A stretch of DNA of 64,000 bases from Teratosphaeria epicoccoides (GCA_021401465.1 JADDMT010000138.1:1-64000), one strand, 5' to 3'. Positions 31,901 through 44,954 are shown, counted from the stretch's first letter. The notes: generated by a model not told the origin, from the sequence alone. Made by a program: numbers and translations.

Positions 31901-32440
31901 GTTCTAGATCCTTGATGGCGGCTACTATCTTGCTTGAAGTCATAGCATATATTTCGATCTTGCCTAGTACGTCGTGCACTACAGGTAGAGGTATTAATCT
32001 TAAGAGTTCTGGGAACTAGATCCTCTCATTCTTCTAGTCGATATAGGGGTTAGCGTTTCTTAGCCATAGTAACCCTAGTACTACATCTGAGCCTAGTGAC
32101 TCCGTGATGTCGAACTAGAGCATCTCTTAGTAGCGTCCTATCCGTAGAGGCATTATCTCGGTCTCTTCGTCAACTACTCCTTAGTTGTACGTAACCGGCT
32201 TTCTATTAATCGCTTGTAGCGAGAAAGTATTCGTCTTCGCCTGTAGCTTTATCCTAGCTATCCTGGCGAACTTAGGCGTCATGAAGATTCTAGTACATCC
32301 TGAATCTATTAAGGCCCTAGCTGGCGTCTCGTTAATATGCACCTATACTCTAAGGTTGTTCGCGTATCTGGCGCCGATCGTAGCACATTGTTGTAGCCCT
32401 ATCTAGTCTGTCCGTAGGTCTAATTCTGGCGGACCTCGTC
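28900..32440 (-). pseudogene. pol: A2 pol: protease, RT, RNase H, integrase, chromodomain
   Basis: Read from 32440 downward: protease 'LIDSG' (Asp codon at 32304-32306), RT with YLDD at 31260-31271, RNase H near 30950-30560 with a continuous frame 'KEL.RQVR.SEELSSFNCKI' (A1 has a 1-nt deletion here), integrase, and a chromodomain 'EYTVKRIIDTR' with 'REYLIKWEGYRSTEYT' near 29100-28995. Stops are mostly TAG or TAA. The plus-strand frames that look open inside it (32185-32406, 32789-32974, 33161-33382) are shadows. Confidence 0.88.
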
Positions 32441-32444
32441 GTTT

Positions 32445-34207
32445 CCTGAATAACTGTCTTTACAGACTAGTTTAGGGATCATGCGGTCTCGGCTTCTTCT
32501 CTAAGCGTTACCGTTTTGTGGCCTAAGAGATCGTTCTCGTTCTTGGCCTCGCTGTTCCTGCGCGTTCCTTGCGTACTCTATCTTTAAATGATAGACTAGG
32601 AGTCGTAGCGCTCGTGGAATCTGAATACCTTCGTAGGTTAGGTAGCCTCCCTAGGGCGTGAACTCTACCCCGAATAGTACAATTTCTTAGACAACTTTCT
32701 GATGCGCGTGAGGTTAAGCTACGACTAGTAGTCTCCTCAGGTGTCGTCGCATACGGTCGGCTAGTTCGTCATACTAAAGCTAGTCGACATGTTATACTCT
32801 ATTAATCTATGGGCAAGCCTAAGCCTATTAGTTCTATATGATTCGGATAATGTCGAGTCTAATGTCATGCGGCGGCATGGCCTATCGCTCTATGCTCTCG
32901 TCTTCCTCGGAATCAGGAATGACGGCTTCGACAAGCTCGTAGTTGTCGTCCGAACCCTCTTCTTCTTCTTCTAGTTCCTGTTGCCTTAGGACTGTCGCAC
33001 TAGAAGGTGTACACCTTAGCGCACAGATCGACTACGCCTTGTTTTAGCTAGGGTACTATCCGGAACCATCTTTATCACTCATGTGAATTCGACAATCGTC
33101 GTCGTAGCACGCAGTCTAAGTAAGTGCGGCATAGTCTAGTCCTCGAGTAGCGGCGGCCTTTTGCTTAGGTGCCGTCGTTGTTACGCGAGCCTGCTCTATC
33201 CTAGGCAGCTCTTGTCGTTGCTTCTTAGCAAAACATTCGCGGGCAAAGTGTCCTTTCTTTCTATAGTAGTAGCACTCGAGATTACTCTTGTTAAATGGCT
33301 TCTTCAGACTATTCTAGGGAGGAGAGCCCTTCCGCGGCTTTCCTTAGGGTCTATTCCTAGGACGCCCCTTAGTCGCATCTAACTCTATAGGTTAGAGACT
33401 GTAGTAATTGCTTCGCCATTTCGGTGCTAATCGTTAGACCTTATGGTTAGCCTGCGCCAGCTTGCGATTTCCATGTTGTCATTCTTGCTGTCGTTCCTAG
33501 ATGCGATTATCGATTCTAATCGCGAGATTGCTCATTTCCTTGAATGTCGTTAGCCGATCTCCTCAGGCAATTTCGTCTTTAACCGTCTCCTTTAGTCCCT
33601 AGTAGAACTGAGCAGCTAAAGCGTTATCATTCTAGTCGACTCGAGCAGAGAGGGTCTAAAAGTCCGCGCGGTACTTAGTAGCAGAACCCTTCTGCTAGAT
33701 TCCTAGGAGAGCTCTCTTGGCCTCTTGTTGCTTATTACTAAGCCTAAACGCTTCGCGTAATGCCTTAAACAAAGACTTGTCTAAGTTAAGAATCTCCCTA
33801 GTCGTCGTCTTCCTAGCTTCGCCGCTACTAACATGATCTAGATAATCTGTTAGATGAGGCTAGATAAACTCGAACGCCGGTCCCTTCAGGTAAGAGACAA
33901 TGTACATCATTCGCTTATGATATGTCGTAAACCGTTCTGTATCTACGTTAAATGCTAACTAGCATTATAGGATAAACATCTCGACCTAAGATCGTTATCC
34001 TATGAACTCTGTAGGGCTTCCTATCTTGAAGCTGTTGTTGCCATGTCTATTCCCGGTAGTTAAACCTGCGACAGATGCTAGAGCCATCTCGCTAAGGTAA
34101 ATAGATTCGAGCTACTACATGATTTAAGGTATAGTAGCAACTTGTTCTTATAGTGTCAGTTAACTCTCGCTAGAACTTGAACTAACAGTTAAAGAACTAC
34201 TTGACAT
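32445..34207 (-). pseudogene. gag: A2 gag
   Basis: The start codon at 34207 (MSSSSLTVSSSSSES) matches that of A1. The capsid-like part keeps 'GLKETVKDEIA' and 'NNEISNLAIRI'-type sequence. The zinc knuckle at 33233-33274 reads CYYYRKKGHFAREC: the second cysteine is Tyr (TGT to TAT), a RIP-type change that breaks the knuckle, while A1 and A3 keep theirs. Confidence 0.82.
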
Positions 34208-34266
34208 AGGCGTATGTCAAGCGCTCGACGAGTCTCCTGATGCTTCCTTAGAAGTAGTGCTCAAAA

Positions 34267-34750
34267 TGTCATAAGGGTAGGTGCCGATAGTAGGAAGGTA
34301 ACTAGGTGTTAGACTTACAGAGCTGTGAAGAATATCGATAATAGTAGTTAACCTTGTAACTGACTATCCCCTAGGGAAAGGGAATTGAGAATTAAGCACG
34401 AAGCTCCTAACTGCCTGTCCTAAAGCCAGCCCTATATACTAGAGAGACAGAGCAGCTCTGTTAGATCTGTTAACAGACCTAATAGATCCATGTCTGTAGA
34501 TCTGTAGACTAACCCTATAGATCTAAGGGTCTGTTATTCTGTGACAGATCCCTTCTTCCTTGCAGGCCTATAGATCTGTAGACTAACCCTATAGATCCGG
34601 GGATCTGTCCTCACGTGACAGATCCTTTCTCCTATGACTATACCTATAACTCATAGTACTCCTATGACGGTACTATGACTCATAGCACTTAGGACCCTCA
34701 CGATCCTGTATCCTATAGTACTCCGGACAGTACTCCTGACACCTATGACA
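34267..34750 (-). mobile_element. A2 5' LTR (484 bp)
   Basis: TGTCATAAGGGTAGG...CACCTATGACA, collinear with 27745-28230 and differing almost only by transitions. It is followed by the second copy of CTGTC. Confidence 0.95.
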
Positions 34751-34755
34751 CTGTC

Positions 34756-37700
34756 TACTATGACGCGCGATTTCTTGTCTTAGAAGGTTACGACATATAA
34801 TAGGCAAGTAGGCAGCTGGCCCTCAAAGGTAACTACTAGGTCGATTTGTCTATTAACGCTAGTAGTCTCGTCTATAACTAGCAGTACTTCGTACTCCTAG
34901 ACCTAGAGCTAGTCGTTACGGCGATTGTCCTGGATTCCTTGCTAGTTTAGTGTACATCTAACAACGTCCGGCTTAGTTGCAGATAGATCGTAAGGATCCT
35001 TATGATGCATCTTCTAGCACTATATACTAGCATAGAAAGATACCTCTAAATCGTCGACCTAATCTAGTCTTCCCTTAATCCTGTTAGGATTAAGACGCAT
35101 TGTATTCGACGTCGATGTTGTATTAGACGACGCCTAGTACTCTCTAATAAACACTATAGTAGCATAACAGAAGTAAGGCCCTACCTCTAGCCCTATGTGT
35201 GCTACTACATTACTAACTGTCCTCTATATGTCTCTACCTAGTAACGATTAGCTAGATCTTAGCCTTCGCTAGCTAAGGAAGGCTTTAACATCCTTCTGCT
35301 CTGTTAGCTAAAGCACTTTGCGCTCCTAAGCCTCTCGACGTTCGGCCTTAGTCTGCTGCTAGAACGTTAGGCTAGTATCAAAGAATGTAAGCATAGTAAT
35401 CTTTCGCTAGAAGTGCTCCATAATTTAGTCCTCCTATCTGTTCTTCTTGTTAGTTAATTTGAATAGCTTCTTGACGTATTTGACATGCTTGTGTTCGAAG
35501 TAGCTAGTGTCGAGGTCTAGCGCGTTACTAAAGAGCTGTATTATGTCTATGTAGTATGTAAGGGCATAAAACTTAGGAAAATTGAAGTGCCCTTGCAGTT
35601 TACACATATTGTCTACTATCTTAGGCTCCTCCGCTCGCTCTGTCTGCACTTTGTTCTTTCTTAGCTCTCCTTTGCTTATACGGTACTCCCTAAACTCTTC
35701 TTTATACTAGTTGCATCAGAATAGGGCGAGGACTATAAACCAGAGCGTTTCGCTATCATGTAAAGGATATTACGCTAACTAAGAGAAGTCTACTATTGCC
35801 CGCAAGAACTAGATGGCGCCATGTACCTTAGCCTCTTCTAATAGTAGCACGAAGACTAGGAGTAACTGTCGTAGCACACTCTTCTGTTCCTAGCCTGTCT
35901 ATTAGCTTACTACGGACATTTAGCTAAACACCTAGAGGTTCCTAAATGTAGGCACTGCCGCAAAACGACAGTCGATAATAACATCTAGTTAATGATCTAT
36001 AATAGTCTTGCCTTTGTTACTCTTTCTTGCTACTTTATGCTAACCCTTAGCTTGTAGGAGTACCGCTCTAGCTTGCTTCGAAGACAGAGGCAGTCGACTC
36101 TTAAGCAAATCTCGCGTCTAATCTATGACGTACATTAATACGCCCTTAAAGAGTTAGTAGAGCACATCTGCTATTAGCGTCTTGTAGATATTTAGGCTAG
36201 GGTACCTAAATGCGAAGTTTAGTAGGTCGTGCATGTAGCTACCCTAGTCCTTCTTCGCTACTCGCTAGAGCATAATTTGTATTTACGTGTCCTTATATGT
36301 CTGCTATAGCGTAACTACCTCGAGGTCTTCGCGTTTTTCTAGATCGATTATACATATTGTGTAGTAGCGGTTATTCTTCACGCCTGTAATCATTACCTGT
36401 TCTTAGTAGTCGCTTGCGTATACCGCAATATTTAGGAAACATCGCCATGTCTTGCTATCCGCATACAAGACGTCGAGGCCCTCGCCTGTAGCAAGCTTAG
36501 CAATAGGGTTAAACATTGTCTTCATGTAGCGATAGTATAGCTCGTCCCTAATGCTTCCTTTTCCGCCTTTAACTACTAGTAGCATCGCTAGGAGCATGCT
36601 ACCTAGTCGATAGTTAGAGTTACGAACCGATCTAGGCAGGTTACTAATCGTCAAGTATACTAGCTATGCGATTAGGTTACCTTAATGATTAGTAACCTGT
36701 GTCTTGTTACTAGCAAGAATTAGTGGCACGATTATCACTCCGTCTATTCTAAGCTCTTTCTGTTTGTCCTACTACTAGTCTATAGAGGCCATGTCCTAAT
36801 AGATCTACCTAGGTAGGTCATCTAGAGTCTTAAGGTAATAAGGCGCGTACACAAGATCATTCCTGAAACCCTTGTGCCCTATAAGAAAGCGCATAACGTC
36901 TTCGACTTTCTAGTGCCTTAGAGGCACTGTCTTGACACTAGAGGTCGACTATGGAGATTCTAATTCGATGTTCGTAATACTCTACTTTATAATGAATAGT
37001 AGTTAGTAGGCACTTACTTCTTAGATCTTGTCCTTAAGCTCTACGCCTAACTGAAAGCTAAGCAGTTCGTAGATCTTCTGCAGCCGGGGATTCTTGAATA
37101 ACCGATCGATGGCGTTGCTCGAAATGCCTTTGTATAAGAGCTAGTATGCGAATGCTACATCTACATTACTTTAGAAGAAGGCATAGCCCTATTTGTTAAG
37201 TTCCTTATCTGTCTGTTCATTAGACCTAGTCAAGGTTATTACTAACTCGGTAGGATTGCGGCTTAACGTACACTTTGATTAGCCTGCCTGCTATAAGACT
37301 ACCTACGCTAAAAGGTGTCCGCTTGTACGGTTACTCGTGTCTAGTAGATAACAGCCTACTAGCGCGCATATAGATTAAAGCTAAGCTGTGCTTACTCGTG
37401 ACGCCATGTAGCCTACCCGCTTAGCTGCTATTCGTGTCTCTATATCGTCTATCTAGAGATGTAGCGTCTCTTGTGAATGCTGCTAGGTCGTCGTAGAGAC
37501 TAAGCGCGTTAATGTTACTACTGTCATTGTCGATTGCCCTAGCTGTCGCTACTATCTCCTTCTCTTACATGTGAGCCTTATTAAACACAGGCTCGACGAC
37601 TATGACTAGTTCCTCGTTTGTAACATACTGCCTATCTACTCCCGTAGCGTCGTCGACTAATGTCCCCTCCTTGTAGGCGAGGACATCGTCTGCTAATTAA

Positions 37701-37774
37701 GTTTTAACTCTGTTGTTCGAGTCTAAGGAGATGTTCGAATCTGACGCGTATTTCTCGTCAGGTCTAAGATCCAT
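34756..37774 (-). pseudogene. Plavaka/KDZ-like DNA transposase, main part
   Basis: From ATG at 37774 (MDLRPDEKYASDSNISLDSN) the minus strand reads as a transposase of the Plavaka type (Kyakuja-Dileera-Zisupton/CMC superfamily), best seen over 'EDVMRFLIGHKGFRNDLVYA', 'IIVPLILASNKTQVTNH', 'VYLTISNLPRSVRNSNYRLG', 'GLDVLYADSKTWRCF' with 'IAVYASDY.EQ', and C-terminal 'GHFNFPKFYALTYYIDIIQL' followed by 'SYFEHKHVKYVKKLFKLTNK'. These are the conserved blocks of the family as I know it. The usual Asp in 'ASDxTQ' is Asn (36706-36708), a G-to-A change. Together with 27008-27744 the protein would be about 1,200 residues, the expected size. It would cut and move the large element. Confidence 0.75.
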
Positions 37775-38639
37775 AGTACTCTGATTAATGAAGTGCTAAA
37801 ACTTCGCTGCCATGTAGGTAGGAACATGCTAGGCATAACTACTATGACCTTTTAATGCCTTGCTGTAGCCTGTGTAGTATAGTATGCGCTATGAAGCTAT
37901 TGTCGACATAGTGTGTTATAAAGGCTACGGCGCTTATAGACGCGTTAATCACTATAAACACCCGGACCCTAAGCTATTAGTCGTGTCGATACTTACTATA
38001 AAGGTGCGCGTACTACGCAGGTAGCTGATTGCTACTTAGACGGTTTATCATGTCAGCTAGCCGTGCGTGTGTAGGGTTAGTGTTTAGGTTAATAGAAGAA
38101 TCAAGTGTTATTAGAGTATAGTAGTAAAGGAGGGCCTAGAGTAGACGAAAATGGATATGCTAGTAGTATACTAGTAGCAGTTATTATTAGCTAACTCGTT
38201 CTGTTAATCGCAGGTAGTACGAGCGCGATTTTAGCTAGGAATCCTAAATTTTAAGTAGTTTCATATATAAATCTAAAGTGTATAGTATTCATATGCATGA
38301 AGTCATACCCTGTATTACTAGCGGCTTAGATGTGTAGCGTAGACGTAGTAGGAGTGCCGCTAGTATACTACTAGCAGTTATTGTCTGTCGATTGTAAGGG
38401 TTTAAAACATGTAGTAGCAATCTATAGGTCGGACCTTGACGTAGTAGCAGTAGACGTACTACTAGTATACTACTAGCATTTAGTAGTCGTCAAGTACATA
38501 CGAACAGACGAGATAATTAGTGTTATGCATATACTCTATTAGATGAGGCGCTTGTATAGTCACTATCTGAAACGATACTACTTGCACATGACTACTAGCA
38601 TTGCTCTATTACAAGATTGTAGTCAAACCCTAATTAATC
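37775..38639. other. Intergenic stretch with three palindromes
   Basis: This is the gap between the 5' end of the transposase gene and the 3' end of the helicase gene. It carries three copies of the palindrome: gctagtagtatactagtag (38159-38177), gccgctagtatactactagc (about 38356-38375) and tactactagtatactactag (38457-38476), spaced about 100-200 bp. No gene was seen. The palindromes may be binding sites for the transposase or another element protein. Confidence 0.6.
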
Positions 38640-40295
38640 TGTTATCTCGCGCTAGCCTGCGTAGCCCGCATAATCCTATGCCTCTCTACTCGCCCTAATC
38701 CTTGCGCATGATATTAATGAAGTCGTTACTAGTCTGCTAACAGTTTATAGTCTATTCTCCGAATTAGCTCTATAGCGCAACCTAGTAAAATCTCATTACC
38801 TCTGTAAATCGCGCTAACTACATTAATCTAGTACGACTAACCCTACTATAGGCTTGCCTAGTCAACTGCTGTTTGAAGTTGTCATCTAGTATCGTGATAG
38901 CATTAGTAGGTACAAGAGTTACGCTACTCTCAATTTTGTTTACAGTCGATATAAGCAACTAAGGGTCGTCTTAGTAGCCTTTAATAATAGGATTAGTAGT
39001 CACAAAGTCCTCTATAATCATGGCCTTATCTTTCGACCTATAATCTAGCCTAATAAACCTAGCTATCTTGTTAAATCTGCCTAGGATGTGACTATTCTCT
39101 ACTGCCTACTAGAGATACTAGTCAAAGTTAGTACCTATTAGGCAAGGAAACGGTTAAAGATACTTACTAGCTTTACTAACGCTATATTTATCGGCTTATA
39201 CGTGACTACGACGTGTTTACGCGGCTTACTAAACGCATTCGTCTAGCTCCTTACACCGCGCAGGATCTCTAGGAGCTGTTACATCGCTAGCATTTAATAG
39301 ATCTCGTCTATGTAGTACTACACATGACTCTGCTTCCCCTGCTTCAGGATCTGCTCTGCGGCTTAGCCAGAGTACATAGTATCCTTCTACTCGTCCTTGT
39401 TATATGACATTTCGGCCATGAGTTCTACGTCGAGTTAGCAATACTTGTGTAGACAAGGAAACAAGCCTAGAACGCGCTAAACATACACCTATGTAAAGAA
39501 GGATAGTAGCTTCTTCCCTTGCCTTAATCCTTGTCGAACACACTCGAGGTAATATGTTCGTAGACCTTAGTAGTTTACCTAATCAGCGTTATTGTCGTCC
39601 TAATCTTTGACATCGCTATTGCGAACAGGGCCCTAGCTGTCCTCCTAGAGGTCCTTAGGGATTAGCGTGCTAATGTCGAATGTAGTATAGGGTAGTATCT
39701 CTATGCCTAGGTACCCCTTCTTGTTAACACTCTTCATAGGTTGCTAGATAAAGGAGTTGCCATATGTGATCATGAATAAACGCAGCTAAGGCGCGAGGAC
39801 ATTAAGATGTAGTTGCTACAACTTCTTAAGGGCTCTAAGCTCCGCCTCTAGATTGTCCTTCTTAGCCTCGTTAAATGACCCGATCTTTTTTGCGACTAGA
39901 TCTAACTAGTAGATAGCCTCTGTTTTGCTAAGTAGACTAGAATCCTCTACGAACATCTTCGTCTTAGGTTTGAAGTCCTTCCTCTACTACTATGCCTTAC
40001 TAATAGCGAATCCCTTCTAGTCAGACTCCTTAGACATAGAAAGCAGCGATTAGCTCGTGTTGTCCTCGTTCTTGCCTATCTTGAAGAATCGGCTAAACGC
40101 ATACTACACGATTAGCCGCAGATCCCTGACGTGCCTATATAGAGTAGCGCTTAGGCTAACTACACATAGTTTACTAGGTAGTCTAGCGATGTTTGGCTAG
40201 GTAGTTTCTACGCCTCTCGACTTATAGAACTCATCGAATAGAACTAAGGACTAAATAGAGCGTAATAGTTTCACGGAAAATCTAGCTACCCTTTC
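38640..40295 (-). pseudogene. SNF2-type helicase/ATPase, C-terminal part (motifs II-VI)
   Basis: Minus-strand reading from 40295: 'SLVLFDEFYKSRGVET' is motif II (DExH; DEFY at 40224-40235, with Tyr in place of His, a CpA-type change). 'SKLCVVSLSATLYRHVRDL' is motif III. Farther on come a helicase-C-like 'KHVVVTYKPINIALVKLVSI', then 'LISTVNKIESSVTLVPTNAI', 'TILDDNFKQQLTRQAYSRVS' and 'RTR', matching motifs V-VI of SNF2 proteins (a Gln-rich stretch then an Arg-finger motif, 38832-38862). It joins the N-terminal part at 47190 across element A3. SNF2 ATPases move nucleosomes or remodel DNA-protein complexes; here it would be cargo of the large element. Confidence 0.75.
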
Positions 40296-40736
40296 TGTCA
40301 TAAGGGTAGGTGCTAATAGCAGGAAGGTAACTAGGTATTAGACTCGTAGAGCTGTAAAGAATATCGACAATAGCAATTGTCCTTGTAACTAACTATCCCC
40401 TAGGGAAAGGGAATTAAATTAAGCACGAAGCTCCTAACTGCCTGTCCTAAAGCTATCCCTATATACTAGAGAGACAGAGTAGCTCTGTTAGATCTGTCGA
40501 CAGACCTAACAGATCTATGTCTATAGATCTGTAGACTAACCCTATAGATCTAAGGGTCTATTATCCCATGACAGATCCCTTCTCCCCTATAGGCCTATAG
40601 ATCTGTAGACTAACCCTACAGATCCGGGGATCTATCCTTACGTGACAGATCCTTTCTCCTATAACTATGCCTATAACTTATAGCACTTAGGACCCTCATG
40701 ATCCTGTAACCTATAGTACTCCTAACACTTATGACA
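40296..40736 (-). mobile_element. A3 3' LTR (441 bp)
   Basis: TGTCATAAGGGTAGG...CACTTATGACA, followed by the polypurine tract complement 'ctatccccctctta' at 40737-40750. Confidence 0.95.
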
Positions 40737-40959
40737 CTATCCCCCTCTTAGCCTAGCTTGTCCCTAAGCTACCTTATTAGTGCGGGGTTTCTCTTGTTAT
40801 TTCCTTTTATGCCGTGATGTCTTCTCTTTCTACATTACTACCTTGTGTCATCCTAGACACTAACGCCCCTTTAACGCAGAAACGTAAACGCCACGCGAAT
40901 CGAATCTATCGTTAGGGCAAGGACAGCATGAAGTCCTATACTTAGTGTCAAGAGTTAAA

Positions 40960-41450
40960 GCTCGTTTGTTAGGTACACATTTCCTCGGGGAAATGTTCGC
41001 AATTTTACTTTAGTAACTGTCAGAGTTACAACGCGAAGGTAACAGAGGTCGAATAGAAGAAGTTAGGTAATTAGCAGAAAAGACTAATTGCCGATCTCGA
41101 TCATGCGAAGGCAGTCCTAGCCAAGGCTTTGTAGAAGATAATAGAGGCGCATACAAAGGAGATACGTCTTCGAAAACAGTTAGACGTAGTCGACTAGGAG
41201 GTCGAGGATAGTCGCGCTCTTAAGGAGCGTGAGATCAGGGAGGATGAGGCTAAGGAACAGGCTCTCTTGCAGGCTAGGTTTCTTCTTGACCTAAATCCTT
41301 CGGCGGGTCTTGCTCTTAGTCCTACGACATAGAGCACTATAGAGGGTTTTGCTAACGCCTCGTATTAGGGTTTCCTAGATAGCGTAGTAGCCAAGCTAAT
41401 CGACGGCGTCCTGCAGGAGTCTAGTCGTAGCTTATAATCTTCTTCCTAGG
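40960..41450 (+). pseudogene. A3 antisense coiled-coil ORF
   Basis: Same frame and position as in A2: RKD.LPISIMRRQS-type readings are off frame, and the aligned frame gives LIADLDHAKAVLAKAL, KIIEAHTKEIRLRKQLDVVD, SRALKEREIREDEAKEQALL and ARFLLDLNPSAGLALSPTT. Stops are TAG. Differences from A2 are conservative or transition-type, and the charged heptad-like pattern is kept. Confidence 0.58.
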
Positions 41451-44400
41451 TTCGTTCCTTTGTCGAAACTTCGTATCTTTTGCTAACAGTTTCGCAGATG
41501 TTCTAGGGGTTCCTAGGTGTTCTCGGTACTCCTATATCCTTCCCATTTTACTAAGTACTCTCGCTGTCTGTCCTGCTAGCGAGTGTCGACAATCTTCTTG
41601 ACAGTATACTCCGGTTCTTCTACTTTAGGGTTAAGTAGTAAGGGTTCCGTTTGTAGTGTAGTGTCTAGCGCTGCTTGTTCTAGCAGAGAGACATAGAACA
41701 CAGGGTGTATTCTCATCTGCTTAGGTAGCTATAACTTAAAATTAACTAGTCCTTTCTTAGCCTTAATCCTGAATAGTCCTAGTTTTATAGCGTCTAGTTT
41801 TTTACTTAGCATATCCGATTTGATGTGACGGCGGAGGAGATATACCTTGTCCCCCTCCTTTAGAGTTAGTCCCTTAATTCTCTTACGATTCGCGTACTAT
41901 GCCATGTTCTGCTAATAGAACTACAGGTCGAGTCGTGCTTCTGTTTGTAGTTAGCGTAGATGTTCTACTCGTCTAAGTGCTACTAGGTTCGGATTACTAG
42001 CTAAGACGTCCGGGATGTCTTCTATAGCTGATCTATATGCTATCTGAAAAGGCGAGAGTCCTGTCGACTCTGCTAGCATACTATTATACGCGAGCTGTGC
42101 TATTAGCAACAACTCTACCTAGTTGTTCTAGTCCCTATTCACATAGGATCGAAGGTACTATTCTAACGTCTGATTTAGACGTTCTGTCTGTCTATCTATC
42201 TAAGGGTAGAAGGAAGTACTTAGTCGATGTTTGACCTGGAATTGCCTTATTAGGGCTCTCTAGAAGTTAGAGGTAAACACGGATCCTCGATCCGTTACTA
42301 GGTCCTATAGCATGCTATGTAGTACTACTACCTTTTTAATGAAGACATGCGCGATATCTTTAGTCTTGAAGTCTTCGCGGTAAGGGATAAACTTCCTAAA
42401 CTTAGTGAATTAGTCGACTACTACTATGATCCTGTCGAAGAACTCATTCGTAGCGGGTTCTCTTGACTAAGGTAGTTTAACGATGAAATCCATGGCGAGC
42501 GATTCCTATAGCCGTTAAGGTACCTTAAGTAGTCATAGTAGCCTATATAGTTTATGACAGTTATGCTTACTTTGTCGGCAAGTTACACATTAACAGACGT
42601 AGTCCTTAATTGCCTTGCTCATCCTAGGGAAGTAATATTCTTGTTAGAGAATTTGCTTCATTTTAGACACTCCTAGGTATCCTACCTGAGGTACATTATG
42701 TCGGAGGCGTAGTAGCTCTAATCGTAAAGACGTTAGCATATATACTAATCCTTAAAACAGAAGGATTCCGTCTTTGTCTTCCTAATCCTCCTGTCTATTC
42801 ATGTCGTCGCGGACAGCGAGTACAGTTAGGTCGTAGACTAGCGCGTTCTTCAGGTTGTCCTGAAATTCACTAGTCCATGTAACAGTCGTAGCCGCGAGTC
42901 AGTTAACTCCTAGCGTGCTATCGCTATTTTCCTAGAGAATAGCGTGTTTCTCCTACTTCATGCCCTTCATGTAGTTAGTCTGGCGGCTAAGTGCATCGGC
43001 GCGTGCGTTATTAGTCCCCTTGCGACAGACGATCTTGCAGTTAAAACTAGAGAGCTCCTTACTCTACCGAACCTGTCGTCAGTTTAACTCTTTCGTCGTT
43101 ATGAAGTATCGCAAGTTCTCATAGTCTGTGTAGACTGTGACCTAGTGCTTAGAACCTTCTAAGTAGACTCGCTAGGCCTTATAGGCGTCTACTATAGCTA
43201 GAATTTCTTTGTCGTAGACGTCGTATTAGAGTTTAGGTCTAGACAATTTCCTCGAGTAGTAGGCGACTAGCTGTAGTTGTCTACTCGGTCCTAGTTAACT
43301 TAAGCATGCCCCGAGTACTACGTCAGAGGCATCTGTTTCGACTATAATAGGCTTATCTAGGTCGAATACAAGTAAGATCAGCTAATCTGTAAATTGTCGC
43401 TTGAGTTCCTCGAAGGCATTCTGTTAGGCGTTATCCTACACGAAAAGTATAGCCTTCGTAGTAAGAGTCGTAAGTAGTGCCGTAATCTTCGAATAGTTTG
43501 CTACAAATCTTCGGTAGAAGTTAGCGAACCTAAGGAAGGACTATATTTCCTTAACATTAGTTAGCGTAGGCTACTCTTTTATGACTTAGACTTTCTTAGT
43601 GTCTATCTTGATTCTATTCTATGCTACTACGTAGCTAAGGAATTATATTTCCTGCTTATGAAACTCGCTCTTCTAAGGCTTGACCTTTAACTAGTAATCC
43701 TAGAGTTTCTAAAGTACCTTGCGTACATAAGTTCTATGCTCTTTAATCGTCTAGGAGTAGACGAGGATATCGTCTAGGTATATAACTACAAAGACGTCAA
43801 GGTACTCTTGTAGCACGTTATTAATAAATGCCTGCCATGTAGCTAGGGCATTTGTCAACCTAAATGGCATGACTATGTACTCGTAGTGTCCGAACCTAGT
43901 TTAGAACGTAGTCTTCTATTCTTCGCCTTCCTTAATTCGAATTCGATTATACGCTCTAGGTATGTCAAACTTCAAGAACTACATTGCTCCTTATAGGCGG
44001 TCCTGCAATTCCGAGAGCAAAGGAAGCGGATAACTATTCTTTATTATGATGTCGTTTAATCTACGATAATCTACGCAGAGTCGCTAGTTATCTTCCCCCT
44101 TAGGCACAAACAGGATCGGATATCCGGCTAGGGACTACGACTCGCGGATGAAGCCTTTCTAGAGGTTGTCTTCAAGGTATTTCCGGAGAATCTCTAGTTT
44201 CGCTGCTAATAACAGGCGAACTAATTGCTTCGTTAGTGTCTTGCTAGGGAGTAAGGGTATCCTGTAGTCCTACTCCTAGTGTTCTAGCAGAGCTTCTTAG
44301 TCAGGTTCTTCCTCGAAAAGAGTAGCGAACTCTTTATACTTATCGGGAACTATGAATTCGACCTTGACTTCTAATTACGTTGCTTTAACCTATAGGACGT

Positions 44401-44950
44401 GTACTTCCTGTTCTAGATCCTTGATAGTAGCTACTATCTCGCTTGAAGTCATAGCACATATTTCGATCTTACCTAGTACGTCGTGTACTACAGGTAGAGG
44501 TATCGATCTTAAGAGTTCCGGGAACTAGATCCTCTTATTCTTCTAGTCAATATAGGGGTTAGCGTTTCTTAGCTATAGTAACCCTAGTACTACATCCGAG
44601 CCTAGTAACTCTGTAATGTCGAACTAGAGCATCTCTTAATAGCGTCCTATCCGTAGAGGCATTATCTCGGTCTCTTCGTCAACTACTCCTTAGTTGTACG
44701 TAACCGGCTTTCTATTAATCGCTTGTAGTAAGAAAGCATTTGTCTTCGCCTGTAGCTTTATCCTAGCTGTCCTGGCGAACTTGGGCGTCATGAAGATTCT
44801 AGTACATCCTGAATCTATTAAGGCCCTAGCTAGCGTCTCGTCGATGTGTACCTATACTCTAAGGTTGTTCGCGTATCTGGCGCTAATCGCGGCACATCGT
44901 TATAGCCCTGTCTAGTCTGTCCGTAGGTCTAATTCTAGTAGACCTTGTCG
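41430..44950 (-). pseudogene. pol: A3 pol: protease, RT, RNase H, integrase, chromodomain
   Basis: Collinear with A2 pol. RT YLDD lies at 43769-43780; the protease Asp region (rc of 'tgaatctattaaggcc') is near 44810; the chromodomain lies near 41520-41640. Stops are mostly TAG or TAA. The open plus-strand frames at 42037-42234 and 44694-44915 are shadows of this gene. Confidence 0.87.
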
Positions 44951-44954
44951 TTTC

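Larger units (their letters stand above)
27745..34750 (-). mobile_element. Gypsy element A2, full length, RIP-mutated
   Basis: A 7.0-kb element with LTRs of 486 and 484 bp and a perfect 5-bp target duplication CTGTC (27740-27744 and 34751-34755). It has the same organisation and sequence as A1 and A3. It interrupts the C-terminal part of the Plavaka-like transposase, in the same orientation as that gene. Confidence 0.97.
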
